64,000 nucleotides of DNA, from positions 62,001 to 126,000 of the forward strand of contig NZ_AJHJ01000010.1 of assembly GCF_000257645.1 (NCBI RefSeq), read 5' to 3'. Position numbers and translations under genes: made by a program. Below are positions 21,637 to 32,271 of this stretch, one piece after another. Position 1 is the stretch's first letter, and every line of letters starts with the position of its first letter. Below the pieces are notes generated by a model, which had not been told where the DNA came from, searched no databases, and was given only the letters and a program-made list of their open reading frames with translations. This stretch comes from Serratia sp. M24T3 (GTDB taxonomy: Bacteria > Pseudomonadota > Gammaproteobacteria > Enterobacterales > Enterobacteriaceae).

Positions 21637-21840
21637 ATGAGGATCTTCCAGCGTTATAATCCACTAATCGTGGCGAAGTATGTGAAAACGTTGTTCAGAG
21701 GCCGTTTGTACATCAAAGATGTCGGTGCATTTGAGTTCGATCAGGGCAAGATACTGTTGCCAAAAATTCGTGACAAACGCCATTTCAGCGTAATGTCTGA
21801 GGTGAACAAACAGGTTGTTCATCTGCAGCTCGAAGCATAA
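21637..21840 (+). CDS. ytfK: YtfK, SpoT-stimulating stress protein
   Basis: The 67-residue protein matches E. coli YtfK almost throughout: [34 protein letters not shown] and [10 protein letters not shown]. In E. coli YtfK shifts SpoT towards (p)ppGpp synthesis during phosphate and fatty-acid starvation and is PhoB-controlled. GGAGG precedes ATG 21637. A leader of about 400 bases with a possible micro-ORF precedes it; I could not see a convincing Pho box. Confidence 0.93.
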   Translation: MRIFQRYNPLIVAKYVKTLFRGRLYIKDVGAFEFDQGKILLPKIRDKRHFSVMSEVNKQVVHLQLEA

Positions 21841-21887
21841 CAGGCGACAAAGGGCGCTGAATGTTTTCTCTGAGCTAAAAAATGCTG

Positions 21888-21926
21888 AAAAAAAGGCCGC
21901 TAATTAAAGCGGCCTTTTTAGTTTTT
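21888..21926. terminator. Bidirectional terminator between ytfK and ytfL
   Basis: AAAAGGCCGC (21891-21900) and GCGGCCTTTT (21909-21918) form a 10-bp stem, with A-runs on the left and T-runs on the right, so it works for ytfK forwards and ytfL backwards. Confidence 0.85.
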
Positions 21927-21955
21927 ATCTTCTGAATCTGCCTGCAACCAGCCCG

Positions 21956-23290
21956 CTATGAGGCCAGCGAATCTTCAGCAGATTTTGGAAGCAGTGAGGC
22001 TACCGGTTTGTCAGTAATTCGAGTGACCAATAGCTGATCGATTTTGTAGCTGTCGATATCTACCACTTCAAATTTGAAGCCGGCGAATTTCACAAAGTCG
22101 GTGCGCTTAGGAATTTTACGCAACATAAACATCATGAAGCCGCCAATGGTTTCGTAATTACCAGACTGCGGGAAGTCTTCGATATGCAGCACGCGCATCA
22201 CGTCTTCAATTGGCGTGCCGCCTTCAATCAGCCATGAGTTTTCATCACGGGCAACAATCTGTTCTTCCATGCCCTGACCAACCAGATCGCCCATCAGCGT
22301 AGTCATCACGTCGTTCAGGGTAATGATGCCAACGACCAGCGCGTATTCATTAAGAATAACGGCAAAGTCTTCACCGGCAGTCTTGAAGCTTTCTAATGCC
22401 TCAGAAAGGGTCAAGGTGTCGGGGACGATTAGCGCCGAGCGAATTTGCACCCCGCTGCTCAGCATCAGGCTCTGATTTCCCAATACGCGATTCAGCAAAT
22501 CTTTGGAGTCGACATAACCGACAACCTGATCAATTTGCCCGTCACATACCAGAAACTTCGAGTGAGGATGAGTCGAGATTTTATTTTTGATGCTGTCTTC
22601 GCTTTCGCGCAAGTCAAAGTAAATGACGCTTTCACGCGAGGTCATTGACGACGGCACGGTGCGCGATTCGAGTTCAAAAACGTTTTCAATCAACTCATGT
22701 TCCTGCTTGCGCAGCACGCCAGCCAACGCACCGGCTTCAACCACGGCATAAATGTCGTCGGAAGTAATGTCGTCATTACGCACGGTCGGCAGTTTGAACA
22801 GGCGGAAAATCATGTTCGCCAGTCCGTTAAAGAACCAGACCATAGGGCGGCAAATCATCAGGCAGAAACGCATCGGGTTGACTATCCGGACGGCAACAAT
22901 CTCGGGTGAAATCATACCGATGCGCTTCGGGGTAAGGTCAGCGAACAAAATAAACAGGCTGGTGACCAGAACAAAGGAGCAGATAAAGCTGACCTGATCG
23001 GCGAGTTCCGGAGACAGGAACTTTTCGAAAAAGGTTTGGAAAGCCGGGGAGAAGGCAGCGTCACCGACGATACCGCCTAAAATGGCAACGGCATTGAGAC
23101 CAATTTGGACAACGGTGAAGAACAATCCTGGTGTTTCTTGCATCTTGAGTACACGAACGGCGTTGATGTTTCCTTCATCTGCCAAAAGTTTGAGTTTGAT
23201 TTTGCGCGATGCAGCCAGCGATATCTCAGATAAAGAGAAAAAGGCACTGATCGCGATTAATAAAAGAATCAGTAAAATACTGTTTAACAT
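21956..23290 (-). CDS. ytfL: CNNM/CorC-family transporter YtfL (PaeA)
   Basis: The 444-residue inner-membrane protein has an N-terminal DUF21 domain with about four membrane segments (first at residues 3-22, others around 55-80, 95-120 and 130-160), two tandem CBS domains (about 200-345) and a C-terminal CorC/HlyC domain ending about residue 430. E. coli YtfL, named PaeA, exports cadaverine and putrescine at stationary phase. The length equals the family norm. The 249 bases upstream to msrA hold a GC-rich hairpin at 23411. Confidence 0.92.
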   Translation of the reverse strand: MLNSILLILLLIAISAFFSLSEISLAASRKIKLKLLADEGNINAVRVLKMQETPGLFFTVVQIGLNAVAILGGIVGDAAFSPAFQTFFEKFLSPELADQVSFICSFVLVTSLFILFADLTPKRIGMISPEIVAVRIVNPMRFCLMICRPMVWFFNGLANMIFRLFKLPTVRNDDITSDDIYAVVEAGALAGVLRKQEHELIENVFELESRTVPSSMTSRESVIYFDLRESEDSIKNKISTHPHSKFLVCDGQIDQVVGYVDSKDLLNRVLGNQSLMLSSGVQIRSALIVPDTLTLSEALESFKTAGEDFAVILNEYALVVGIITLNDVMTTLMGDLVGQGMEEQIVARDENSWLIEGGTPIEDVMRVLHIEDFPQSGNYETIGGFMMFMLRKIPKRTDFVKFAGFKFEVVDIDSYKIDQLLVTRITDKPVASLLPKSAEDSLAS

Positions 23291-23410
23291 AATCTATCCG
23301 TTTAACACCGGCTCGGAGGCCGACAGGGAAAGGTAATTCGTTTGGTATTGTTAAAAGAAAAATCACTCGCAGGTGATAAAAGCTAAGATAACAGCAAGAA
23401 ACGTTTTACC

Positions 23411-23428
23411 GGGCCGCGATTGCGGCCC
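23411..23428. other. GC-rich hairpin between ytfL and msrA
   Basis: GGGCCGC and GCGGCCC pair around ATT-type loop bases. It lies 112 bases past the msrA stop on the reverse strand but has no T-tract in that direction; probably a 3'-end structure of msrA mRNA. Confidence 0.4.
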
Positions 23429-23539
23429 GCATAGTATAGCAGTGCCAGTGATATCACCGCTACTGCTGAATCTCTAGCCGTTTTATGGTGCCAACTTAAT
23501 CCCTTAACTCAACCCTTCTACTATAGTAAACAACGTCTG

Positions 23540-24187
23540 TCAGCCTTGTCGTTGAGGAGGAAGACAGACGCCGATACCGCCAAGGCCACAATAGCCCTCA
23601 GGATTTTTGTAAAGGTACTGTTGATGATCGTCTTCTGCGTAGTAGAAGGGCATGGCTTCGCTGATTTCGGTTGTTACCGCGCGAGCATCGCCAGCTGCTT
23701 TCATCGCGTCCTGGAAGCGTTGCAGGCTGGCCAGTGCTGCAAGTTGCTGTTCGCCACTGAGAACGTAAATAGCCGAGCGATACTGGGTACCAATGTCGCC
23801 GCCCTGACGCATACCCTGCGCCGGATCGTGATTTTCCCAGAAGGTTTGCAGTAACTGTTCATAGCTGACTATTGTTGGGTCAAACACTACGCGAACCACT
23901 TCGGCATGAGCAGTTTGGCCGCTGCACACTTCACGGTAGGTTGGATTCGGCGTGAAACCGCCGGCGTAACCCGCAGCAGTGCTGTGAACGCCGTTCAACT
24001 GCCAGAATAGGCGTTCGACGCCCCAGAAGCAGCCCATGGCAAAAATGGCGACTTCCATGTGGTCTGGCACGTGGGTCATGGAATGGCCGTTAACGGCATG
24101 AAGCGTAGCAACCGGCATGGGTGTTGTACGGCCTGGCAGCGCGTCTGCTTTGCCAATAGCCCGTGTTTTATCTGAGAGTTGAACCAC
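23540..24187 (-). CDS. msrA: Peptide methionine sulfoxide reductase MsrA
   Basis: The 215-residue enzyme reduces methionine-S-sulfoxide in proteins and free Met-O. The catalytic motif GCFWG contains Cys53; the recycling cysteines lie in EVCSG and [12 protein letters not shown] near the C-terminus. I chose GTG 24187 ([20 protein letters not shown]), because GGAG sits 7 bases upstream and the product has the family length (212 in E. coli); the frame remains open for about 64 more codons upstream but lacks homology. Divergent from tamA, as in E. coli. Confidence 0.94.
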   Translation of the reverse strand: MVQLSDKTRAIGKADALPGRTTPMPVATLHAVNGHSMTHVPDHMEVAIFAMGCFWGVERLFWQLNGVHSTAAGYAGGFTPNPTYREVCSGQTAHAEVVRVVFDPTIVSYEQLLQTFWENHDPAQGMRQGGDIGTQYRSAIYVLSGEQQLAALASLQRFQDAMKAAGDARAVTTEISEAMPFYYAEDDHQQYLYKNPEGYCGLGGIGVCLPPQRQG

Positions 24188-24333
24188 GAATGACTCCAGT
24201 AATTTTATTCGATAAGGTTTGTTGGTTGTATCTCGGCGCTTCTTTGCACACAATAGCACGTTATGCACATCACCTGTTTCAGGCGATTTGAATGTATATT
24301 TTAACAGGATAATGAAACATAGCAGGAGAGCTT

Positions 24334-26076
24334 GTGCCACGATACCGTGAACTTTGTTTGTTAGGCTTACTGCTGGCACCGTCCTTATCCTTAGCTGCTA
24401 AAGTGCGGCTTCAGTTGGAAGGGTTGAGTGGAGAAATGCAAAAAAACGTTCGTGTACGTCTTGCCGCGATAGGAAGCGACGAGGTGTCAGCGAACGGGCG
24501 TTTTCGCGCCAGAGTCAGTGACGCTATTCAGTTGGGGCTCAGGCCACTGGGTTATTACAACCCCACCATTGATTTTAATTTTGTGCAAACTCCGCCGCCG
24601 GGTCGCCCGGTGCTGATTGCCAAGGTTTCACCCGGTACGCCAGTCAAAATAGCCGGAACCAGCGTTTCCATTAAAGGGCAGGCTAAAGACGATAACGAGT
24701 TTGAAGCGCTGAAAAAAAGTAAAGTCCCGGCTAACGGCACGATCCTCAATCACGGCACCTATGACAGTTTCAAAAGCTCGCTTAGCGGGCTGGCGCTGCG
24801 TAAAGGCTATTTTGATGCCAATATGCTTAAAAGCCAGTTGGGGGTGATTGAAGACAGGCATCAGGCATTCTGGGACATCGATTTTGACAGCGGGCAGCGT
24901 TATCGTTTCGGCAAGGTCGATTTCCAGGGATCGCAAATTCGTCAGGAATATCTGCAAAACGTGGTGCCTTTTCATCAGGGCGACTACTACAGCTCGACGC
25001 AGTTGGCAGAGCTCAATCGCCGTCTTGCGGCCACTGGCTGGTTCAACTCGGTAGTGGTTTCTCCTGATTTTGATGATAAAGCCGCTAAAGTCAGCAAGAC
25101 ATTGCCGCTGAATGCTGTGGTCACGCCACGCACCAGGAACAGCCTCGAGCTGGGCGGAGGCTATGCGAGCGACATTGGACCGAGGGTCAAAGCCGACTGG
25201 AAAAAACCGTGGCTGAACGATCGCGGGCAGAGCCTCGAAACCTCGCTGAGCCTTTCAGCGCCGGAGCAGACGGTCGATGTCAGCTATAAAATCCCGCTGC
25301 TCAAAGATCCTATTCAGCAGTATTACACCATCAGCGGCGGCATTAAAAACGTCAACCTTAACGACACCAAATCCGACTCCAGTACCGCTAATATCGCGCG
25401 CAACTGGGACAGCGACAGCGGCTGGCAGCGTGCGTTAAATCTGACCTGGAGCCTGGATCACTTTACACAGGGTTCGGTGACCAACACCACTATGCTTATC
25501 TATCCCGGAGTCAGCTTCAGCCGCACCCGTTCGCGCGGTGGCCTGATGCCGACCTGGGGTGATAGCCAACGCTACTCTCTCAAAGTTTCCGACACTACCT
25601 GGGGTTCGGATATCGATTTCGCGATTGTACAGGCGCAAAACGTCTGGATCCGTATGTTGGGCGAGAGAAACCGTTTCGTTTTCCGTGGCAACGTGGGCTG
25701 GATTGAAACCAACGATTTTGAAAAAGTACCGCCATCGCTACGTTTCTTTGCCGGTGGTGACCGCAGTATTCGCGGTTATAAATATGAAGGCATCTCCCCC
25801 AGAGACAGCGACAATAAACTGACCGGTGCCTCCAAAATGGCAACAGGCTCAGCGGAATATCAATACAACGTGACCGGTAAGTGGTGGGGCGCAGTGTTTA
25901 TCGACAGCGGTGAAGCAGTAAATAATCTCGCCAAGAGTGATATTAAAACCGGTGCCGGCGTGGGTGTACGCTGGGCGTCGCCGGTTGGTCCGATCAAGCT
26001 TGATATCGCGACTCCAGTGGGCGACCCGGACAACCACGGAGTACAATTTTATATCGGTCTGGGGCCAGAATTATGA
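24334..26076 (+). CDS. tamA: Outer-membrane translocation and assembly protein TamA
   Basis: The 580-residue Omp85-family protein carries a signal peptide (about 1-21), three POTRA domains (about 22-265) and a 16-stranded C-terminal beta-barrel with the Omp85 motif [16 protein letters not shown] and a terminal beta-signal ending GLGPEL. It works with TamB to insert certain outer-membrane proteins and to move phospholipids. The start is GTG 24334 with AGGAG 6 bases upstream. The stop overlaps the tamB start (ATGA), indicating translational coupling. Confidence 0.96.
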   Translation: MPRYRELCLLGLLLAPSLSLAAKVRLQLEGLSGEMQKNVRVRLAAIGSDEVSANGRFRARVSDAIQLGLRPLGYYNPTIDFNFVQTPPPGRPVLIAKVSPGTPVKIAGTSVSIKGQAKDDNEFEALKKSKVPANGTILNHGTYDSFKSSLSGLALRKGYFDANMLKSQLGVIEDRHQAFWDIDFDSGQRYRFGKVDFQGSQIRQEYLQNVVPFHQGDYYSSTQLAELNRRLAATGWFNSVVVSPDFDDKAAKVSKTLPLNAVVTPRTRNSLELGGGYASDIGPRVKADWKKPWLNDRGQSLETSLSLSAPEQTVDVSYKIPLLKDPIQQYYTISGGIKNVNLNDTKSDSSTANIARNWDSDSGWQRALNLTWSLDHFTQGSVTNTTMLIYPGVSFSRTRSRGGLMPTWGDSQRYSLKVSDTTWGSDIDFAIVQAQNVWIRMLGERNRFVFRGNVGWIETNDFEKVPPSLRFFAGGDRSIRGYKYEGISPRDSDNKLTGASKMATGSAEYQYNVTGKWWGAVFIDSGEAVNNLAKSDIKTGAGVGVRWASPVGPIKLDIATPVGDPDNHGVQFYIGLGPEL

Positions 26077-29000
26077 GTTGGTTTAAAAAGATCTGCCTGG
26101 CGTTCCTGGTCCTTGTTTTACTGCTGGTGGGCACAGTGGTATTTCTGGTCGGCACGCAAACTGGCCTGCATCTGGTCATTAATGGTGCCCAGCGCTTTGT
26201 TCCAGGATTGTCGATCGCTAATGTTGATGGCGGTTGGCGCAGTCTGACGCTCAAGGGCGTGAAATACAAAATGCCGGGCGTGGACGTCACTGCCGGAGAG
26301 TTTCATCTCTCGCTAGACTTGTCCTGTTTCCGTCACACCGAGCTGTGCATCAATGCGGTGCGGGCGAAAGATGTCAATGTGGTGGTCAACACTAAAGAAA
26401 TGGCACCTTCTACCGCGCCGGAGCCGGCTTCCAGCCAACCGCTGACCAATCTCAGCACGCCGTATCCAATCATTCTCAAGCTGCTAACGTTGAATAACGT
26501 TAATGTGGCAATCGACGATCGAAACATTTCACTCGCCGAGTTCCGCACCGGCATGGAGTGGCGCGAGCGTGCTTTAACGCTGAAGCCGACCAATATTTCC
26601 GGGCTACTGATAGCATTGCCCAAGACGCCGCTGCATCCACTGCCGCCGGTGGTGCAGGCCGCGCAGGACAAAGCCGTTGCCACAGTAAAGGAAAAAGTGA
26701 CTGGGCAACCGGCAGAGGCACCAAAGCCTGCAGTCGCAGAACCCCCATTGGGCGATACGCTAAAAGCGTTGTTTGCCAAACCGTTGCTGCCTGATTTGCC
26801 AGACTTCAAGCTACCGCTGGACCTCACCGTGCAGCAGCTTACCGGTGAGAATCTGCATCTTACTGGCGATAATGATCTGCTGATCACCCGTCTGCTGCTG
26901 AAAGTCACCACGCAAAATCAGCAAGTTAAACTGGATAAGCTTGAGGTTCGTTCACCACAGGGCTCGATAGACGGTATGGGTCAGGCACAGTTGACCGATA
27001 GCTGGCCGGTGTCCATGACCATCAACACCGCGGTGAATATCGACCCAATAAAAGGCGAGAAGGTTAAATTGACCGTGGGCGGTGAGTTGCGTAAACAGCT
27101 CAAGGTCGGTGTGAATCTTTCAGGTCCGGTGCGAGCAGAACTTGCCTTGCAAACCCGGCTGGCTGAAGTTGGCCTGCCTATCGACCTCAGTGTACAAAGT
27201 GATGCGCTACAGTGGCCGCTCACTGGCACGCCGCAGTATCAGGTTAAAGGTTTAAACCTCAAATTCAGCGGCAAAGCCACCGATTACGCGCTGGCTCTTC
27301 ATTCGGACTTTAGCGGCAATCAGATCCCGGCGGCCTCACTGGCGCTTGATGGCAAAGGTAACCTCGAGCAGTTTAACCTTAAGCTGATGCGACTGGCTGC
27401 TCTTCAGGGCAACACTGATTTAACCGGCGTGGTGGACTGGAGTAAAGCGGTTAGCTGGAATACCGTGCTTACGCTAAACGGCATTGATACTGCGAAACAA
27501 TATCCAGACTGGCCGGCCAAATTACAGGGCAAAATTGCCATGCGAGGCAGCCTGTATGGTGGAACCTGGCAGCTGCAGGTGCCAACACTGGAACTTGACG
27601 GTAACGTGAAGAAGAACCTGGTCAAGGCGCGCGGTAACTTGAGCGGTAACAGCTACGGCCAGTGGAATATTCCTCAGCTGCATTTGGAACTGGGTCGCAA
27701 TAATCTTGATGTCAAAGGTAAGCTTAGCGACAAATGGGCTCTGGACGCCAACGTCGATGCTCCGCATCTCGATGGTGCTCTGCCGGGTTTGGGTGGGGTT
27801 GTGAAAGGAATGATCCAGCTGCGCGGAAATCTTAAAGCGCCTCAGGTCTTGGCTGATCTTACCGCCAACAATCTGCGCTGGCAGGCGTTGAGCGTTAGTC
27901 GCGTCAATATCAAGGGCGACGTGATTTCCAGTGACCAGATTCAGGGTACGCTGGCGGTCAAAGTGCAGCAGCTCAAACAGGACGCGCTGGACATCAGCGA
28001 TATCACCCTCGATGCCAAGGGCAATGAAAAACAGCATCAACTGACGCTTAACGTGACCGGTAAGCCAGTGGGAGGCCATCTGGCGCTGAGCGGTAGTTTC
28101 GACCGCAAAACCCAGCAGTGGAAAGGAAATATCAGCAATACGCTGTTTGATACGCCGGTCGGCCAATGGCGTCTGACCCGGCCGATTGCGCTGACCTATT
28201 TCAATACCGAGCAGCGCGTAACGGTTGGGCCACACTGCTGGCAGAACCCGGATGCCGACGTCTGCGTGCCGACCACGATCAATGCCGGTGCCAGTGGGCA
28301 GGCCAGCATCGTGCTGAATCGCTTTGATTTAGCGATGCTCAAACCATTCCTGACCGATGATACGAAAATTGGCGGGCAATTCAGCGGCAAGGCGAACGTT
28401 GCCTGGAAAGCCAACGGCGGGTTGCCAGACGCGAGTGTGTCGCTGGTGGGCAGAAGCGTGAAAGTAGAGCAACTGGTGCAGGGCAATCCTCTGCCGGTGG
28501 CTTTTGATACCTTAAACCTTAATGCCGCGTTGCAAAACGGGCGCGCCAACCTCGATTGGCTAATTAAGATCGCCAACAATGGCCAGCTTGACGGTAAAAT
28601 CCAGATTGCCGATCCTCTGGGTCGTCGAGATCTCTCCGGTAACGTCAATATTACCCGTATTTCGATGGGGTTGTTGCAACCGGCACTGATGGACGGAGAG
28701 AAAGCCTCGGGCATTTTGAATGCCAATTTGCGCGTGGGGGGCAACGGAAAAGCGCCGCAGGTCTATGGCAAACTGGCATTGTCAAACGTCGATTTTGACG
28801 CGCAGTTTATGCCGTTTGATGTGACCAATGCCAATCTGAATATCGATTTTAACGGTATGTCTTCGCTGCTGGCAGGGGTCATTCAGACCACGCACGGTCA
28901 GCTGGCATTAAACGGTAATGCGGACTGGAGTCAGCCGGAAAACTGGCATGCGAACATCGCAGCGAAGGGTGAAAAAGTCAGGGTATCGGTTCCACCAATG

Positions 29001-29900
29001 GTTCGGCTTGATGTCTCGCCCGATCTAGTGTTTGATGCTACACCGCAAGCGTTCACGTTGAACGGCAAGGTGGATATTCCCTGGGCCCGCATCACGGTTC
29101 AGGAACTTCCGGAGAGTGCGGTAGGCGTATCATCGGATGAAGTGATGCTAAACGATCAGCATCAGCCGATTGCACCTGCTTCAACCTCGATTCCGATCAA
29201 CACGAACCTGGTGGTGAACATCGGGGATGATGTTCGTCTCGATGCCTTTGGTCTGAAAGCGCGTCTCAAGGGCGCACTTAAAGTAGCTCAGGACAAACGT
29301 GGGTTAGGATTAAACGGCCAGATTGATATACCATCAGGCAGGTTCCACGCCTACGGACAAGATTTAATCGTCAGAAAAGGCCAGCTGTTATTTTCTGGTC
29401 CGGCGGACCAGCCGCTGCTGAATATCGAAGCTATCCGTAATCCGGATTCAACCGAGAATGATGTAGTGGCAGGGGTGCGTGTGACCGGCGATGCAGATAC
29501 GCCGAAGCTGGAGGTTTTCTCTGACCCGGTGATGTCTCAGGAGGAAGCACTGTCTTATTTGTTACGCGGACAGGGCCTGGACAGCTCGGGGGCCGACAGT
29601 AGCGCCATGACTTCCATGCTTATCGGTATGGGGGTTGCACAAAGTGGCAAACTTGTGGGTAAAATCGGTGAGGCATTTGGTGTCAGTAATCTGGCACTGG
29701 ATACCGAAGGCGTTGGGGACAGTTCTCAGGTTGTGGTCAGTGGTTATGTTCTGCCCGGGCTGCAGGTTAAATACGGCATGGGGATCTTTGACTCCCTGGC
29801 TACCCTGACGCTGCGCTATCGTTTGATGCCTAAATTGTATTTGGAAGCGGTGTCTGGCGTCGATCAGGCACTAGATTTGCTCTATCAGTTTGAGTTTTAA
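26073..29900 (+). CDS. tamB: Translocation and assembly module subunit TamB (AsmA-like bridge protein)
   Basis: This 1275-residue protein is anchored in the inner membrane by a segment at about residues 7-27 and spans the periplasm as a long beta-taco of repeated AsmA/DUF490-type beta structure. The conserved C-terminal DUF490 domain begins near residue 940 and ends with [21 protein letters not shown]. TamB forms a hydrophobic groove that, with YhdP and YdbH, carries phospholipids to the outer membrane and assists TamA. A Pro/Ala/Glu-rich insert is seen around residues 205-225. It is slightly longer than in E. coli (1259). Confidence 0.95.
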   Translation: MSWFKKICLAFLVLVLLLVGTVVFLVGTQTGLHLVINGAQRFVPGLSIANVDGGWRSLTLKGVKYKMPGVDVTAGEFHLSLDLSCFRHTELCINAVRAKDVNVVVNTKEMAPSTAPEPASSQPLTNLSTPYPIILKLLTLNNVNVAIDDRNISLAEFRTGMEWRERALTLKPTNISGLLIALPKTPLHPLPPVVQAAQDKAVATVKEKVTGQPAEAPKPAVAEPPLGDTLKALFAKPLLPDLPDFKLPLDLTVQQLTGENLHLTGDNDLLITRLLLKVTTQNQQVKLDKLEVRSPQGSIDGMGQAQLTDSWPVSMTINTAVNIDPIKGEKVKLTVGGELRKQLKVGVNLSGPVRAELALQTRLAEVGLPIDLSVQSDALQWPLTGTPQYQVKGLNLKFSGKATDYALALHSDFSGNQIPAASLALDGKGNLEQFNLKLMRLAALQGNTDLTGVVDWSKAVSWNTVLTLNGIDTAKQYPDWPAKLQGKIAMRGSLYGGTWQLQVPTLELDGNVKKNLVKARGNLSGNSYGQWNIPQLHLELGRNNLDVKGKLSDKWALDANVDAPHLDGALPGLGGVVKGMIQLRGNLKAPQVLADLTANNLRWQALSVSRVNIKGDVISSDQIQGTLAVKVQQLKQDALDISDITLDAKGNEKQHQLTLNVTGKPVGGHLALSGSFDRKTQQWKGNISNTLFDTPVGQWRLTRPIALTYFNTEQRVTVGPHCWQNPDADVCVPTTINAGASGQASIVLNRFDLAMLKPFLTDDTKIGGQFSGKANVAWKANGGLPDASVSLVGRSVKVEQLVQGNPLPVAFDTLNLNAALQNGRANLDWLIKIANNGQLDGKIQIADPLGRRDLSGNVNITRISMGLLQPALMDGEKASGILNANLRVGGNGKAPQVYGKLALSNVDFDAQFMPFDVTNANLNIDFNGMSSLLAGVIQTTHGQLALNGNADWSQPENWHANIAAKGEKVRVSVPPMVRLDVSPDLVFDATPQAFTLNGKVDIPWARITVQELPESAVGVSSDEVMLNDQHQPIAPASTSIPINTNLVVNIGDDVRLDAFGLKARLKGALKVAQDKRGLGLNGQIDIPSGRFHAYGQDLIVRKGQLLFSGPADQPLLNIEAIRNPDSTENDVVAGVRVTGDADTPKLEVFSDPVMSQEEALSYLLRGQGLDSSGADSSAMTSMLIGMGVAQSGKLVGKIGEAFGVSNLALDTEGVGDSSQVVVSGYVLPGLQVKYGMGIFDSLATLTLRYRLMPKLYLEAVSGVDQALDLLYQFEF

Positions 29901-29902
29901 CC

Positions 29903-30253
29903 ATGCGAATAATTGTCTACGGCAGTTTACGACGCAAGCAAGGTAATAGTCACTGGATGACAAACGCTCAGTGGTTGGGTGACCACGAGCTTGACGGCTA
30001 TGCCCTGTATGATTTGGGGCATTACCCGGCAGCGATTCCCGGAGAAGGGAAGATCTACTGCGAAGTTTACCGCATCAACTCATCCATTATGGCTGAGCTT
30101 GACGAACTGAAAAGTAACACCAAAGATTACCGTCGAGAGCTAATCTCTACGCCGTACGGGAGTGCCTGGATTTACCTGTATATTCGCGCGCTGGAAGGTG
30201 TCGAACGTATTGAAGGTGGAGACTGGGTTAAACGTACGTTAGAAGAGAAGTGA
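29903..30253 (+). CDS. ytfP: Gamma-glutamylcyclotransferase-family protein YtfP
   Basis: The 116-residue protein starts MRIIVYGSLRRKQGNSHWM, the YGSLR signature of the GGCT-like fold, and contains the conserved EVYRI and LDELK segments with the acid residue expected for catalysis. Substrate unknown in bacteria. It starts 2 bases after tamB stops, so it belongs to the tamAB operon, as in E. coli. A bidirectional terminator follows. Confidence 0.9.
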   Translation: MRIIVYGSLRRKQGNSHWMTNAQWLGDHELDGYALYDLGHYPAAIPGEGKIYCEVYRINSSIMAELDELKSNTKDYRRELISTPYGSAWIYLYIRALEGVERIEGGDWVKRTLEEK

Positions 30254-30295
30254 GAATAAAATAAAGGTCGTCTTAGTCAGTAATTTTTAAAGCCA

Positions 30296-30330
30296 GAAAA
30301 AAACACCGCCTTATTGGCGGTGTTTTTTTT
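30296..30330. terminator. Bidirectional terminator between ytfP and ppa
   Basis: AAAAAACACCGCC and GGCGGTGTTTTTTTT pair around TTATT. A and T tracts on either side serve both converging genes. Confidence 0.9.
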
Positions 30331-30352
30331 GCATCAAAGCAAAGGCAGAGCC

Positions 30353-30886
30353 TTATTTTGCTTTAGCTGCACGCTCGAAAGAGGTCACGATTTCAGCTTT
30401 GGCAGCTTCAGCGTTATCCCAGCCTTCAACCTTAACCCATTTGCCTTTTTCCAGCGCTTTGTATTGCTCGAAGAAGTGGGTGATTTGGCCACGCAGCAGT
30501 TCTGGCAGATCGTTCACATCTTTGATGTGATCGTATTCTTTGCTCAGCTTGGTGTGCGGAACAGCAACAACTTTCGCATCTTCACCAGATTCGTCAGTCA
30601 TTTTCAGAACGCCAACCGGACGGCAGCGAATGACTGAACCGGGTTGCAGTGGGTATGGAGTAGGAACCAGAACGTCTACCGGGTCACCGTCCAGAGAAAG
30701 GGTGTGGTTGATATAACCATAGTTGCATGGATAGAACATCGCCGTTGACATGAAACGGTCAACAAAAAGTGCACCGGTATCTTTATCTACTTCGTATTTG
30801 ATGGGATCGGCGTTTGCCGGGATTTCGATAACAACATAGATATCTTCTGGCAGATCTTTACCAGCCGGTACATTGATTAAGCTCAT
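30353..30886 (-). CDS. ppa: Inorganic pyrophosphatase
   Basis: This 177-residue family I pyrophosphatase hydrolyses PPi and so drives biosynthetic polymerisations. The metal-binding signature [10 protein letters not shown] is present, as are [15 protein letters not shown] and [15 protein letters not shown]. The length is one residue more than E. coli. A GGGAAA-type ribosome-binding site precedes the start. It is monocistronic and convergent with ytfP. Confidence 0.97.
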   Translation of the reverse strand: MSLINVPAGKDLPEDIYVVIEIPANADPIKYEVDKDTGALFVDRFMSTAMFYPCNYGYINHTLSLDGDPVDVLVPTPYPLQPGSVIRCRPVGVLKMTDESGEDAKVVAVPHTKLSKEYDHIKDVNDLPELLRGQITHFFEQYKALEKGKWVKVEGWDNAEAAKAEIVTSFERAAKAK

Positions 30887-31007
30887 TGTTGGTTTCCCTT
30901 TATTGAACCAGAAATGGATTGCCGGACATTATAGCCAACTCGGGCAAGAATTCCTGCCTTTTCCGGGGCGCTTTTGTCCTAAAAAACGTCTGCTATAAAC
31001 ATTTGCA

Positions 31008-31040
31008 ATAAAAAATGGGGTGGCATCGGGCCACCCCATG
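31008..31040 (-). terminator. Intrinsic terminator after fbp
   Basis: Read on the reverse strand, ATGGGGTGGCC and GGCCACCCCAT-type arms (31015-31040) pair around a short loop and are followed by TTTTTT. It lies 47 bases beyond the fbp stop. Confidence 0.8.
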
Positions 31041-31086
31041 GTTAGGGTACTTTAAAGTAATTTAGCAAACAGCCTGACTGGGATTT

Positions 31087-32091
31087 TTATTCGTCAGGAT
31101 ACTGTTTGATAAGTCGTTCGGCGTCTTCAACCATATTGGTATTGCCCACGAAGAATGGTGCGCGCTCGTGCAGTTTTTGAGGAACAATGTCCAGGATACG
31201 GTTTTTACCGTCGCTGGCTTTACCGCCAGCCTGCTCGGCCAGAAAGGCCATTGGATTACATTCGTAAAGCAGACGCAGCTTGCCCTGAGGATGGCTTGCA
31301 GTGCTTGGGTAAATGTAGATGCCGCCTTTGAGCAGGTTGCGATGGAAGTCGGCAGCCAGAGAGCCGATGTAACGTGAGGTGTAAGGACGGCCAGACTCTT
31401 CGTCCTGCTCCTGACAATACTTGATGTATTTCTTCACGCCTTTCGGGAATTTAATGTAGTTCCCTTCATTAATAGAGTACATGTAGCCTTTTTCTGGATA
31501 CATGACTTTTTCGTGCGATAGGCAGAAAACGCCGAGGGAAGGGTCGTAGGTAAAGGCGTGAACGCCAGCACCGGTCGTGTAAACCAGCATGGTAGAGGAA
31601 CCATACACTACATAACCTGCTGCGACCTGTTGACTGCCCGGTTGCAGGAAGTCAGCTTCGGTAACGGGTTTGCCCAATGGTGAAGTACGACGATAGATTG
31701 AAAAAATAGTACCCACTGAAACGTTGACGTCGATGTTTGACGAGCCGTCCAGGGGATCCATCAGAATCACATATTTCGCATTGTTGGCACGTTCGCCTTC
31801 GAAAATAACAATTTCGTCTTCTTCTTCAGATGCGATACCGGCAATTTCGCCACGTGCTTTCATGGCGGCTTTCAATTTTTCGTTGGCATAAAGGTCGAGT
31901 TTCATTTGAACTTCGCCCTGAATGTTCTCAACGCCGCTGGTGCCGAGTATATCTACCAGTCCCGCCTTGTTGATATCCCTATGAATAATCTTAGCACCAA
32001 GTTTAATTGCCGAGAGTAGCGCAGTGAGCTCGCCGGTGGCATGTGGAAAATCTTGCTGCTTTTCGACAATAAATTCGCCTAACGTTTTCAT
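31087..32091 (-). CDS. fbp: Fructose-1,6-bisphosphatase class I
   Basis: The 334-residue gluconeogenic enzyme hydrolyses fructose-1,6-bisphosphate. The metal/substrate motif [19 protein letters not shown] is intact, and so is the C-terminal [23 protein letters not shown] and PEP/citrate allosteric control is known in E. coli. Divergent from mpl with 180 bases between the starts. E. coli ytfQRT-yjfF (sugar ABC transporter), which lie between ppa and fbp, are missing. Confidence 0.97.
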   Translation of the reverse strand: MKTLGEFIVEKQQDFPHATGELTALLSAIKLGAKIIHRDINKAGLVDILGTSGVENIQGEVQMKLDLYANEKLKAAMKARGEIAGIASEEEDEIVIFEGERANNAKYVILMDPLDGSSNIDVNVSVGTIFSIYRRTSPLGKPVTEADFLQPGSQQVAAGYVVYGSSTMLVYTTGAGVHAFTYDPSLGVFCLSHEKVMYPEKGYMYSINEGNYIKFPKGVKKYIKYCQEQDEESGRPYTSRYIGSLAADFHRNLLKGGIYIYPSTASHPQGKLRLLYECNPMAFLAEQAGGKASDGKNRILDIVPQKLHERAPFFVGNTNMVEDAERLIKQYPDE

Positions 32092-32271
32092 GATACGATC
32101 CCTGAATCTTAGGATGAGTAAAGGTTTTGTAATTGAAATTTTACAGAAGCGATCGCAGTTTAGCCCAAATATATGGACGCTTCATAGGCAAATCATAGCC
32201 AAATGCATTTCTTCTAGATGATTCTCAGCGTTAGAATAGCCACTGACTTAAAGAGCAATAATGGAAAATTT

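Noticed and set aside
24188-24379. Extended 279-residue MsrA N-terminus
   Set aside because: The extra residues have no family similarity, would overlap the tamA start and lack a ribosome-binding site, whereas GTG 24187 has a proper one.
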